Notes: generated by a model not told the origin, from the letters alone. A DNA stretch of 45,122 bases from JBBDJG01 sp040880005 (GCA_040880005.1 JBBDJG010000005.1:1-45122), one strand, 5' to 3'. Counted from the stretch's first letter, positions 23,475 to 31,093 are shown. A program made the numbers and translations.

Positions 23475-24665
23475 ATGGGCAGAATGGTGATCCAAGTGCG
23501 ACTGTTCGCGGTTCTGCGCGAGCGTGCGGCCAGCGACTCGGTAGAGGTGGAACTCGACGAGGGCGCGACCGTGCGCGACGCGATCGAGGCCGTCGGCCGC
23601 ACCCCTGGACTGAGCGATCCGATCTCGAGGCTGAAGGTCGTGATGGCGGTCAACAGGGAGTACGCGCAGATGGACGTCGTTCTGCGAGACGGCGACGAGC
23701 TTGCCCTGATACCTCCCGTCAGCGGCGGCGCCGACGAGGTCGCCACCACGGAGCGCACGGGCCCGTTCTGGGACGCTGTCGAGGGGCGTGCGCCGCCACC
23801 GCCGTGCGCCCGCTTGCTCGGGTGGACGCCGCTCGAGGTCGAACCGGGGTTCACGCGCATCGCGTTCGAGGCGAAACCGGAGTTCCTCAATCCAATCGGT
23901 GTCGTTCAAGGCGGTTTTCTGGCGGCGATGCTCGACGACACGATGGGTCCGGCCGCTGTGGCCCAACGCGACGGCAACGTGTTTACGCCGACGCTCGAGT
24001 TGAAGGTCAGCTTCCTGCGACCGGTGCGGGCAGGGCGGCTGATCGCCGAGGGACGCGTGCTGCACATGGGTCGCTCGGTCGCGTTTCTGGCCGGGTCGTT
24101 GATCGACGGTGAGGATGAGGTCGTCGCTACGGCGACGGCAACGTCGCGCATCGTCCCGATGGAGCGTGCGAAGGCGCGCGCCGAGCATGCCGACGGCGGC
24201 CGGCCGACCACTCGAGGTCCGCGAGACGGCGAGGTCGACCCCGACTTCATCGAGCTGGTCTCGTCCAAGGTCGGCGAGATATCCGACGCAACGCGAGTGC
24301 TGGGCAGCTGGCCCCTGGGTGCCTCGCCTGGATCGGCGCGGGTCGAGTTCCATGCGCGCGGGGAGTTCCTCAACCCGGCGGGCGCCGTCCAGGGGGGTTT
24401 TCTGGCCGCGATGCTCGACGACACGATGGGTCCGGCGGCTCTCACGCTGCTGGACAGCGGTCAGATCGTGCCGACGCTGGAGCTGAAGACGAGCTTCCTG
24501 CGTCCGGTCGGCCCGGGGCTGCTGATAGGGGAGGCACGCGTTGTGCACAAGGGCAGGTCGGTCGTGTTCACGGAGGCCACGCTCACCGACGCACACGGTG
24601 TGATCGTCGCCCACGCCACCGGCACCGCGCGGATCGTCCCGTTCAAGGAGGCACCGCCCCAGTGA
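23475..24665 (+). CDS. MoaD fused to two PaaI-type hotdog thioesterase domains
   Basis: This 396-residue protein (ATG 23475, or 23484 for a form three residues shorter) begins with a complete MoaD/ThiS-like sulfur carrier: IQVRLFAVLRERA to LALIPPVSGG, ending G84-G85. In free MoaD the protein stops at Gly-Gly, but here the chain continues ADEVATTERTG into a hotdog domain (about 97-215) and, after a Pro/Arg-rich linker, a second hotdog domain (about 235-392). Both carry F-LNP-x-G-x-VQGGFLAAMLDDTMGPAA, the PaaI acyl-CoA thioesterase active-site helix with its Asp. The hotdogs look like a tandem duplication. The gene overlaps moaE by four bases. MoaD activity would need processing after Gly-Gly or a novel arrangement. 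Confidence 0.88.
   Translation: MGRMVIQVRLFAVLRERAASDSVEVELDEGATVRDAIEAVGRTPGLSDPISRLKVVMAVNREYAQMDVVLRDGDELALIPPVSGGADEVATTERTGPFWDAVEGRAPPPPCARLLGWTPLEVEPGFTRIAFEAKPEFLNPIGVVQGGFLAAMLDDTMGPAAVAQRDGNVFTPTLELKVSFLRPVRAGRLIAEGRVLHMGRSVAFLAGSLIDGEDEVVATATATSRIVPMERAKARAEHADGGRPTTRGPRDGEVDPDFIELVSSKVGEISDATRVLGSWPLGASPGSARVEFHARGEFLNPAGAVQGGFLAAMLDDTMGPAALTLLDSGQIVPTLELKTSFLRPVGPGLLIGEARVVHKGRSVVFTEATLTDAHGVIVAHATGTARIVPFKEAPPQ
23913..24440 (+). repeat. Direct DNA repeat from the hotdog domain duplication
   Basis: Bases 23913-23957 and 24396-24440 match at 43 of 45 positions, differing only at two third-codon positions. They encode the GFLAAMLDDTMGPAA helix of each hotdog domain. Identity beyond what protein constraint requires suggests a fairly recent duplication or gene conversion between the halves. 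Confidence 0.75.
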
Positions 24666-25081
24666 ACGTTCACGCCGTGGTGACCGAGCGCCCGCTCGAG
24701 CTGGAGCGTGTCGCCGAGGCGGTGCGTGACCCCGGCGCGGGCGCGGTCGTGACGTTCGCGGGAACGACGCGCGACGTCGAGCAGCTCGAGTACGAGGCCT
24801 ATCGCGAGATGGCCGAAGAGAGGATTGCGACGATCGTGGCGGAGGCGATCGAGCATCACGGCCTCGAGGCTGCCGCTGCCGAGCACCGAGTCGGCTGCGT
24901 GCCTTTGTCGGAGTCAAGTGTGATCGTCGCCGCCTCGGCGGCGCATCGCGAGCAGGCGTTTGCCGGCGCGCGGGAGATCATCGATCGCATCAAGGCCGAG
25001 GCGCCGATCTGGAAAAAGGAGGTCGCGGGTGCCGGTGGGCGATGGGTGGAGGGCACCGCGCCTCTCGAAAATCCGCTCTGA
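24662..25081 (+). CDS. moaE: Molybdopterin synthase large subunit
   Basis: MoaE (139 residues) inserts sulfur from thiocarboxylated MoaD into precursor Z (cPMP) to form molybdopterin. Characteristic parts are GAVVTFAGTTRDVEQLEYEAYREMAEERI, the AEHRVGCVPLSESSVIVAASAAHREQAF core, and the catalytic Lys in IKAEAPIWKKEV. The start GTG overlaps the stop of the MoaD fusion (GTGA), so the two synthase subunits are translated together even though MoaD is embedded in a larger protein. No moaA, moaC or moeA genes are present nearby. Confidence 0.95.
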   Translation: MNVHAVVTERPLELERVAEAVRDPGAGAVVTFAGTTRDVEQLEYEAYREMAEERIATIVAEAIEHHGLEAAAAEHRVGCVPLSESSVIVAASAAHREQAFAGAREIIDRIKAEAPIWKKEVAGAGGRWVEGTAPLENPL

Positions 25082-25182
25082 GTGCGGAGTTGCTGCTGCA
25101 ACAAGCCCTGTGACGGTCGGATTTGTTAGCTTGACGCCCGTCCCTACGTGGTTACGCAGTTCCGTTTCTCAGGGCCAGCACT

Positions 25183-25422
25183 ATGAGAATGCGACAGAGC
25201 ATGACGCAGCTCGAGCGCCAGTTCGAACGCGAATCGGCGCTCGATCGACTTCGCCGCGCGCACTTGCGACGCGCTGCCGTTCAGCGCACACGCGCACGCC
25301 GGCGCGAACGGATCGAAAAGCATCAGACGTTGCGCTTCGTGGGCCTACTGGGCTCGATAGCCCTCACCGTCGTACTGGTCATCTGGACGATGTTCGAAGC
25401 GCTTGCGTGGCTGCTCGGTTGA
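25183..25422 (+). CDS. Small basic protein with one C-terminal membrane helix
   Basis: This 79-residue protein has a highly basic amphipathic N-terminal half (many Arg in RLRRAHLRRAAVQRTRARRR) and a membrane helix at about 53-75 ending LAWLLG. It is a tail-anchored or membrane-associated small protein of unknown function. ATG 25183 is used; ATG 25201 would remove six residues. TTGACG at 25131-25136 may be a -35 box. The 3' end of the gene forms the left arm of the terminator at 25409-25432 and its TGA lies in the loop. Confidence 0.6.
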   Translation: MRMRQSMTQLERQFERESALDRLRRAHLRRAAVQRTRARRRERIEKHQTLRFVGLLGSIALTVVLVIWTMFEALAWLLG

Positions 25423-25432
25423 CCGAGCAGCC
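25409..25432. terminator. Bidirectional terminator built into the gene end
   Basis: GGCTGCTCGG (25409-25418) pairs fully with CCGAGCAGCC (25423-25432) around TTGA. The stop codon TGA of the plus-strand gene is in the loop, and the csrA stop begins at the next base (25433). T-rich sequence follows on the plus strand (25440-25447). It serves both convergent genes. Confidence 0.75.
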
Positions 25433-25660
25433 CTAACTGCTTTCTTTGCCCAGCTCCCCGAGCGCCTTGTCGACCTCTCCGCGACTGCCGGAAGCCTTCT
25501 CCTGTTGGATCTCGAGATAGACCTCTTTCCGGAAAACAGGAATGTTGCGTGGAGCCTGGATCCCGATCCGGACCTTCTCGCCCATAATCGAAAGAACCGA
25601 GACCTCTATCTCGTCGCCGATCATGATGCTTTGGTTTGATTTTCTGGTGAGAACGAGCAT
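25433..25660 (-). CDS. csrA: Carbon storage regulator, RNA-binding protein
   Basis: CsrA (75 residues) is a dimeric RNA-binding post-transcriptional regulator that blocks ribosome binding at GGA motifs. The start MLVLTRKSNQSIMIGDEIEV, the central VRIGIQAPRNIPVFRKEVYLEI and the C-terminal helix match the family; L4, R6 and the segment around R44 form the RNA-binding edges. GGGAGG lies nine bases before the ATG and contains the GGA that CsrA itself could bind, so autoregulation is plausible. It is divergent from the acidic/RG-rich gene. CsrA occurs in flagellated actinobacteria, but no flagellar gene is in this window. Confidence 0.96.
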   Translation of the reverse strand: MLVLTRKSNQSIMIGDEIEVSVLSIMGEKVRIGIQAPRNIPVFRKEVYLEIQQEKASGSRGEVDKALGELGKESS

Positions 25661-25759
25661 TTGATGCCTCCCTGCCGCGGTCGTGGACCCCGGCCAATCC
25701 CTAACTTAACCAGAAAAGCGAAGTACGAATCAACAGCCGGTCAGGGAGCGGGATATTTG

Positions 25760-25809
25760 CACCCGGTTGGGCTGATCGGGTTGGCACCCTGTTGAGCTGG
25801 TCGAATCGG
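25760..25809. repeat. Tandem imperfect 25-bp repeat between csrA and the RG-rich gene
   Basis: Units 25760-25784 and 25785-25809 match at 19 of 25 positions (CACCC, GTTG, GCTG and GG shared). They lie in the 263-base divergent region and could be a pair of operator sites or a piece of decayed repeat. The rest of the region (25661-25923) shows no clear gene. Confidence 0.5.
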
Positions 25810-25923
25810 CGTCTCCAGCGGCCAACACGTAGAATCGCCTATCTTCGAGAGGTTCCTCCGGCTCGCGCTGGCCAAGCCTGCGTAGGGCCGCTGGGCCTCT
25901 TTCTTTGAGAGTGACCAAGAATC

Positions 25924-26595
25924 GTGCCACGCCAACCTTCACTGCGCTCGCAGCTAAACCAGATCCGCTCGTGGGTACGCCAGGGCCGCACGAACGCATG
26001 GATCGCACACCAGCTCGACATAACGATCGACCAACTCGAGCGTTTCAAGCGTGACCACGACTTGGGCGGGCCCGAGCAGTTGGCGGCGCCTCCTGCCGAT
26101 CCGCTTTCCGTTCCCCCTCCGGAGCCGGCCGCTGTAAGTGATGCCGACGAGGAAGAGGTAGAGGAAGAGGTAGAGGAAGAAGAGCGGCCCGAGGCTGGCG
26201 AGACCGAAACGGCGCCGAGCCCGCGTCGTGACTCGCGGCGCGGCTCACGCGGTGGCCGCGGGCGTTCGACCCGCGGCGAGCGTCCGGGCCGGGAGCGCAA
26301 GGAACGCGAATCCGAGCGAGCGGAGCGCAGCAAGCAGACCACCGATCGCGAGTCGGGCAAGCCGCGACGCCGTGGTCGTCGCGGAGGTCGGGGCCGCTCG
26401 AAGATCCCTTCATACGAGGCGACGTTCGATCACGGCGAGGAGGGCTACGGCTTGTGGCTCGATCCAGCCGTCGTTGACAATCCGGTCTATTCGAAGCACT
26501 GGGCCGGACATCGCCCGGTCGTCGTGAGGATCGATGCCGATTCGATCACGATCAGGCGCGAGGGCGAGAAACCCCGGCGCGACGGCGGTCAGTGA
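25924..26595 (+). CDS. Acidic/RG-rich protein with N-terminal helix-turn-helix-like domain
   Basis: This 223-residue protein (GTG 25924) has three parts. Residues 1-50 (LRSQLNQIRSWVRQGRTNAW, HQLDITIDQLERFKRDHDL) are helical and look like a short DNA- or RNA-binding fold. Residues about 75-165 are disordered, first acidic (a run of Glu), then rich in Arg/Gly/Ser with RGGRGR boxes. The last ~55 residues (ATFDHGEEGYGLWLDPAVVD, NPVYSKHWAGHRPVVVRIDA) form a compact beta domain. RG-boxes usually bind RNA. It is divergent from csrA and overlaps the next convergent gene by seven bases. The function is unknown. Confidence 0.7.
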   Translation: MPRQPSLRSQLNQIRSWVRQGRTNAWIAHQLDITIDQLERFKRDHDLGGPEQLAAPPADPLSVPPPEPAAVSDADEEEVEEEVEEEERPEAGETETAPSPRRDSRRGSRGGRGRSTRGERPGRERKERESERAERSKQTTDRESGKPRRRGRRGGRGRSKIPSYEATFDHGEEGYGLWLDPAVVDNPVYSKHWAGHRPVVVRIDADSITIRREGEKPRRDGGQ

Positions 26596-26927
26596 TTGGG
26601 GGCGACGACATGCCCGCCGGCAAAGTCGGACGCCTCGCGCATGTATAGATAGAAGGCGGCGTCGGTAGCGGTCGCGGCGTCAGGCGGTGGTGCCTCCTGT
26701 GGCGCCATATCGAGCACGATCTCGAGACACCAGACGGTGCCCGAGCCATAGAGCTGCGCCAGCTCCGAGACGGTGAACACCGACCCAAGCCGCTTGCGTA
26801 GCTGGGCGTGAATGTCGCTCACCGCCCGGTCCAGCGCGCGGCGAGTGGATGGGTGGCCCCCATCCCGGCGCAGCCGTGCGTACCCGTCTTCCCACTGGAG
26901 AAGGACGCTGTCGAGTGCCGCCCCCAT
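26589..26927 (-). CDS. Conserved hypothetical protein, helical
   Basis: From ATG 26927 this gives 112 residues. A helical region starts ALDSVLLQWEDGYARLRRDG, followed by a segment ending AVSDIHAQLRKRLGSVFTVS, ELAQLYGSGTVWCLEIVLDM and DAAFYLYMREASDFAGG. I recall similar short proteins in Thermoleophilia with a conserved FTxxELAxLYxxGTxWC pattern, but no function. The long in-frame upstream extension into 27359 has no protein character and lies opposite the GGDEF-EAL gene. The stop overlaps the convergent RG-rich gene end by seven bases. Confidence 0.6.
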   Translation of the reverse strand: MGAALDSVLLQWEDGYARLRRDGGHPSTRRALDRAVSDIHAQLRKRLGSVFTVSELAQLYGSGTVWCLEIVLDMAPQEAPPPDAATATDAAFYLYMREASDFAGGHVVAPNH

Positions 26928-27092
26928 CCAACTGAAGCTAGCAGGAGCCTCCAGCGGTGGACGAATGACTGATGCACGAGTCTCGATGCCGGGTCGAATA
27001 GGTGAGAAAGCGCGTATTGGCCCGTGCCGATCCCAGATTGGAGAAGCTGCTTGCGGGGGTTGCGGCAAGAGCCCGAAGTCGAAAGGTGTCTG

Positions 27093-28616
27093 GTGTCCGA
27101 AGTAGGTACCGCGCGCGGGAGTGAGGAGCTTCGCTCGCGCGCAGTCTCGAAGATGGTCCTCGTGGCTCTTGTCGTGATGGCGATGCTCGCCGCGTGGGTC
27201 GCGTCCGGGACGTCGGCGACGGTGCTGTTGCTCTCGGGCGTGCTGCTGGCGGGCGTGTTGGTCGGGTTCGTCGCGTTCCCTGCACGCCGGGCCGCCGGGC
27301 AGCACGCGCAGGAGCCGTCGGGGCGCCTGGCCGAACGACTCCGTCATCAGACGGATCACGATGCCCTCACCGGGCTGCTCAACCGCGGACGCTTCGAGCA
27401 GGAGCTCAAGGCCGCGCTCGACTCAGTGACTGCCGAAGCGCGCATCTCGGTAATCGTGCTGGACCTCGACAACTTCAGATACACGAACGACACGCTCGGG
27501 CACAAAGTGGGCGACGCGATTCTGCGCGGCGTGGCAGAGCTTCTGACGCAACAGGCACAGGGCGTGATCGCGCGCTTGTCGGGCGACGAGTTCGCGATTC
27601 TGGTCCGTGAAGCAGGGCTGGACGAAGCGCTCGACGCTGCCGAGAATCTGGTCGCGGCAATCCGCGATGGCTCGATGTCCGCTGGCGGGCGGGTTACGGC
27701 GAGCGCCGGAGTTGCTCTCCACGACGGTATCGAGCCCACGACCGCCGAGGAGCTGCTCGTCGATGCCGACCTCGCCATGTTCGAAGCGAAGGAGGCCGGC
27801 CGCGACCGCACCGCGCTCTTCACTCCAAATTCCCAGGATCGAGTGGCGCAGCGACTCAATTGGGTCGAGCGTATCCGCGAGGCGCTCGACAAGGACCTGT
27901 TCGTTCTCTATTGTCAGCCGATCCTCGACATCGCACACGACCGTGTCTCGCAGTACGAGTTGCTGGTACGCATGGTGGACAAGGACGGAACAATCATTCC
28001 TCCGGCCGCGTTCCTGGGCACGGCCGAGCGCTTCGGTCTCATCACCGAGATCGACAAGTGGGTCGTCAAGCGGGCGATCGGGCTGATCGATTCTCAGCGC
28101 CGCCAGGGCAACGATCTGCGCCTCGAGGTGAATCTCTCCGGGGTGTCGGTCTGCGACACGGAGCTACCCGACGTGATCGAGCGAGAGATCAAGGCCACGG
28201 GCATCGATCCATCGAATCTGATCCTCGAGGTCACCGAGACTGCCGCGATCGCGAACATGGACGAAGCGCGCAGATTTGCAGGCCGCCTCGCCGACCTCGG
28301 CTGCCGATTCGCGCTGGACGACTTCGGGACGGGCTTCGGCTCTTTCTACTACCTCAAGCACCTGCCACTCGACTACGTCAAGATCGACGGCGAGTTCATT
28401 CAGAACCTGCCTTACAACCTCACCGACCAGCTCGTGGTCAAGGCGATGGCGCAGGTTGCAGAGGGTCTGGTCGAGCAGACGATCGCGGAGTTCGTCGGCG
28501 ATGACGACACGATCAAGCTGCTCCAGGAGTACGGCGTCGACTACGCCCAGGGCTACCACATCGGTCGTCCACGCCCGGTCTCGGATCTGTGGTCCGACTG
28601 GGCCGAGGCTGCCTGA
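27093..28616 (+). CDS. GGDEF-EAL c-di-GMP turnover protein with two membrane helices
   Basis: From GTG 27093 (AAAGG upstream; GTG 27024 and ATG 27153 are alternatives) the protein has 507 residues. Two membrane helices lie at about 21-40 and 44-63, then a GGDEF domain from about 85 to 250 (HDALTGLLNRGRF, LDLDNFRYTNDTLGH, SGDEF at 163-167) and an EAL domain (265-500). No RxxD inhibitory site precedes SGDEF. The EAL motif reads ELLVR at 289. EVNLSG, LEVTET, LDDFGTGFGS, VKIDG and the AEF/YAQGY residues are all kept, so phosphodiesterase activity is likely; cyclase activity is possible because SGDEF is tolerated. It acts at the membrane without a periplasmic sensor domain. Confidence 0.9.
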   Translation: MSEVGTARGSEELRSRAVSKMVLVALVVMAMLAAWVASGTSATVLLLSGVLLAGVLVGFVAFPARRAAGQHAQEPSGRLAERLRHQTDHDALTGLLNRGRFEQELKAALDSVTAEARISVIVLDLDNFRYTNDTLGHKVGDAILRGVAELLTQQAQGVIARLSGDEFAILVREAGLDEALDAAENLVAAIRDGSMSAGGRVTASAGVALHDGIEPTTAEELLVDADLAMFEAKEAGRDRTALFTPNSQDRVAQRLNWVERIREALDKDLFVLYCQPILDIAHDRVSQYELLVRMVDKDGTIIPPAAFLGTAERFGLITEIDKWVVKRAIGLIDSQRRQGNDLRLEVNLSGVSVCDTELPDVIEREIKATGIDPSNLILEVTETAAIANMDEARRFAGRLADLGCRFALDDFGTGFGSFYYLKHLPLDYVKIDGEFIQNLPYNLTDQLVVKAMAQVAEGLVEQTIAEFVGDDDTIKLLQEYGVDYAQGYHIGRPRPVSDLWSDWAEAA

Positions 28617-28639
28617 GGCCGGCCGCTACCTGGCCGGCC
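28617..28639. terminator. Bidirectional terminator between the GGDEF-EAL gene and ftsB
   Basis: GGCCGGCC at 28617-28624 and 28632-28639 are inverted copies around a seven-base loop. The first arm starts directly after the GGDEF-EAL stop, and the ftsB stop codon (28626-28628) is inside the loop. No long T-tract follows. Confidence 0.55.
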
Positions 28640-28991
28640 GCTCGCGCGGCAAGCCCTTGATCACGTAGGCCTTCTCACCCGGCTTTGCCATTCCGATTCC
28701 GCGTGCCTCGAGTTCGATTCTGCGCGGATCGTGTAGCTGCTTCACGCGTTTGCGCAGGGCCTTGTTCTCATGTTGGAGCTGATGCAACTCGGAACGGGTT
28801 TCGCCCGCGAAGCGCCACGCCTTGATGTAGCTGGTCGCCGGACCCACGTAGGAGGCGACGATCAACCCGAGCACGAGCAGCAGCGAGATTCGCGCAAGCC
28901 GATCCCAGCGGATCCCAGTGCGGGCGCCAGTTGATCCGGACGAGCGTCGCGCGACGCGCGGCCGGGCGGGCGCTGTCCGCGCGAAGGCCAT
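28626..28991 (-). CDS. ftsB: Septum formation initiator (FtsB/DivIC-like)
   Basis: This 121-residue bitopic protein has a basic Arg/Ala N-terminus, one membrane helix at about 32-50 (ARISLLLVLGLIVASYVGPA) and a coiled coil (TRSELHQLQHENKALRKRVKQLHD) followed by DPRRIELEARGIGMAKPGEKAYVIKG, the typical FtsB/DivIC C-terminal block. It would act in the divisome with FtsL and FtsQ. It lies 42 bases after eno, the usual eno-ftsB order. Confidence 0.92.
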   Translation of the reverse strand: MAFARTAPARPRVARRSSGSTGARTGIRWDRLARISLLLVLGLIVASYVGPATSYIKAWRFAGETRSELHQLQHENKALRKRVKQLHDPRRIELEARGIGMAKPGEKAYVIKGLPRERPAR

Positions 28992-29033
28992 GTTCCGGTG
29001 GTTCGCGCCGCCGCGGCGCTTCCCTTCCGCGGC

Positions 29034-30323
29034 TCAAGCAGGCGGGCGGCTACGCGGAAAGGCGCTCCAGCCCGGATAGACGGCCGCATCGCCGAGCTGC
29101 TCCTCGATGCGCAGCAGTTGGTTGTACTTGGCTACACGGTCCGAGCGTGACGGCGCCCCCGTCTTGATCTGGCCACAGCCGGTAGCCACCGCGAGGTCGG
29201 CGATCGTGACGTCCTCGGTCTCGCCGGAGCGATGCGACATGACCGACGCATAGCCTGCGTCGCCGGCGATTCGAACCGCCTCGAGCGTCTCGCTCAGCGT
29301 CCCGATCTGGTTGACCTTGACCAGGATCGCGTTGGCGACACCCTCGGAGATCCCGCGACGCAGACGCTCCGGATTCGTGACGAAGACATCGTCGCCGACA
29401 AGCTGCACGCGCTCGCCGAGGCGCTGCGTGAGCGTCTTCCATCCCGGCCAGTCCTGCTCGTCCATTCCGTCTTCGATCGACACGATCGGGTAGTCGTCGC
29501 TGAGCCTGGCCCAGTAGTCGGTCATCTCGCCGGCGGACAGGCTGCGCCCTTCGTGAGCCAACTCGTACGAGCCGTCGCGGGAAATCTCGCTCGCCGCGGG
29601 GTCGAGCGCGATCGCGACATCGCTTCCCGGCGCATAGCCGGCATCCTCGATTCCGTGCATGAGCGCCGCCAGCGCATCCTCGTTGGACGACAGATCGGGA
29701 GCAAAGCCGCCCTCATCGCCGACAGCCGTCGCCAGTCCCTGCTTCGCAAGCCATCGCTTCAGCGCGTGGTAAACCTCGACGCCCACCCGCATCGCCTCGG
29801 AGAAGCGACCCGCGCCCAGCGGCACGACCATGAACTCCTGGAAGTCCACACGGTTGTCCGCGTGCACGCCACCGTTGAGCACGTTCATCATCGGGACCGG
29901 CAGGACGTTGGCCTGCGCGCCCCCCAGGTACCTGTAGAGGGGGACGCCGGCTTCGGCGGCGGCCGCTTTGGCGGTGGCGAGCGAAACGCCGAGGATCGCG
30001 TTCGCGCCCAAGCGTGCCTTGTTGGGCGTGCCGTCGAGCTCGACCAGCGTTCGATCGAGGCCCTCTTGATCAGATGCTTCAAGACCCTCCACCGAGCGCG
30101 CGATCTCACCGTTGACGTTGGACACGGCCTGCTCGACGCCCTTGCCGTTCCAACCAGTACCGCCGTCGCGCAGCTCGACAGCCTCGAACTCACCGGTCGA
30201 GGCGCCGGACGGGACCGCGGCGCGACCGATGGCACCGGAGTCGAGCCGCAGCTCGACCTCCACGGTTGGATTGCCTCGCGAATCGAGAATCTGACGTGCC
30301 TTGACCGCTTCGATCTTGCCCAG
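29034..30323 (-). CDS. eno: Enolase, apparently with a CTG start
   Basis: Enolase (2-phosphoglycerate to phosphoenolpyruvate, cytosol) is complete only if translation starts upstream of the first GTG at 30263. The frame upstream reads GKIEAVKARQILDSRGNPTV, the universal enolase N-terminus, but contains no ATG, GTG or TTG. CTG at 30321-30323 with AGAGAGG nine bases upstream gives 429 residues, the normal length. Catalytic parts are SGASTGEFEA, GDEGGFAPDL, the metal ligands in VAIALDPAASE and SIEDGMDEQDW, DDVFVTNP, LVKVNQIGTLSET and SHRSGETEDVTIADLAV. It lies 14 bases after mazG, in the mfd-ppiC-mazG-eno-ftsB run. Confidence 0.95.
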   Translation of the reverse strand: MGKIEAVKARQILDSRGNPTVEVELRLDSGAIGRAAVPSGASTGEFEAVELRDGGTGWNGKGVEQAVSNVNGEIARSVEGLEASDQEGLDRTLVELDGTPNKARLGANAILGVSLATAKAAAAEAGVPLYRYLGGAQANVLPVPMMNVLNGGVHADNRVDFQEFMVVPLGAGRFSEAMRVGVEVYHALKRWLAKQGLATAVGDEGGFAPDLSSNEDALAALMHGIEDAGYAPGSDVAIALDPAASEISRDGSYELAHEGRSLSAGEMTDYWARLSDDYPIVSIEDGMDEQDWPGWKTLTQRLGERVQLVGDDVFVTNPERLRRGISEGVANAILVKVNQIGTLSETLEAVRIAGDAGYASVMSHRSGETEDVTIADLAVATGCGQIKTGAPSRSDRVAKYNQLLRIEEQLGDAAVYPGWSAFPRSRPPA

Positions 30324-30332
30324 GGTGCCGAA

Positions 30333-30339
30333 CCTCTCT
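30333..30339 (-). promoter_or_regulatory. Ribosome binding site for the CTG start of eno
   Basis: The minus strand reads AGAGAGG, nine bases before CTG 30323. The site overlaps the mazG stop (30338-30340). It supports CTG as the real start, because no ATG/GTG/TTG lies in frame before the conserved N-terminal residues. Confidence 0.6.
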
Positions 30340-31093
30340 ATCCGCTTGCCGGTTTCGCGCCGGCCAGTTCTCGAAACCTATCCGCATGCAGGCGCAGGGC
30401 GATCTCGGGGTCGACCTCGAGCGCCCGCGAGAGCTTCACGACCGCGAACAGCAACTCCCCGAGGCTCTCGTAGGTCCGATCGGATCCGTGCGTGGACGCA
30501 CGCTCCGCTGGAGCCCCTGCGCGCCCGGCGCACTCAGCCGCGGCGTCTACCGCGGTCTGCACCTTCTCGACTGCAGCTGTTGGGTCGACCTCGTCGCCGG
30601 CACGCTTGAGCAGCTTGCGCGCATAAAGCAGCGCGGGCAGGCCAGGTGTCACGCCACTCGAAGCACCGTCGGCCGCGCCCGCCTCGCGGCGCTTGATCTC
30701 GTCCCAGTTACGGCGCACCTGCGACGGAGTGCGCGCGTCGGTGGGCAGCTCTTCGAGCTGCACATCGCCGCGATCGCCGAACACGTGGGGATGACGGCGC
30801 ACGAGCTTTGCGACGCACGACCGCGCGACGCTCTCGAGGTTGCCCCGGCCGCGCTCCTCCAGCAGCAGCGCCAGGAAGTACACCTGGAACAAGACGTCAC
30901 CGAGCTCGTCGAGCATCCTCACATCGTCGCCCGCGTGCGCGGCCTCGGCCAGCTCGTAGGACTCCTCGACGGTGTGCGGGACAATGCTGCGCTCGTCCTG
31001 CTCGCGGTCCCAGGGACACTCGCGGCGCAGCCGACGCGTCACCGTGTCGAATTCGGCGAGTGCCGACTCGAGCGGTTCGCTGTCACGAGTCAC
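30338..31093 (-). CDS. mazG: Nucleoside triphosphate pyrophosphohydrolase
   Basis: MazG (251 residues from GTG 31093) hydrolyses NTPs/dNTPs to monophosphates for housecleaning. The first MazG domain is complete: RRLRRECPWDREQDERSIVP, VEESYELAEAA and DELGDVLFQVYFLALL with its metal-binding EExxE/ExxD residues. The second domain is recognisable (YESLGELLFAVVKLSRAL) with an acidic/Ala-rich insert before it. The open frame continues upstream in the Arg-rich opposite-strand shadow of the ppiC gene, so GTG at the VTRDSEPLESAL segment is preferred. It lies 31 bases after ppiC and 14 bases before eno. Confidence 0.92.
   Translation of the reverse strand: MTRDSEPLESALAEFDTVTRRLRRECPWDREQDERSIVPHTVEESYELAEAAHAGDDVRMLDELGDVLFQVYFLALLLEERGRGNLESVARSCVAKLVRRHPHVFGDRGDVQLEELPTDARTPSQVRRNWDEIKRREAGAADGASSGVTPGLPALLYARKLLKRAGDEVDPTAAVEKVQTAVDAAAECAGRAGAPAERASTHGSDRTYESLGELLFAVVKLSRALEVDPEIALRLHADRFRELAGAKPASG

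Noticed and set aside
25780..25797. Sigma-54-like -24/-12 promoter (TTGGCAC...TTGA)
   Set aside because: Spacing is one base short, the -12 GC is missing, and actinobacteria generally lack sigma-54.
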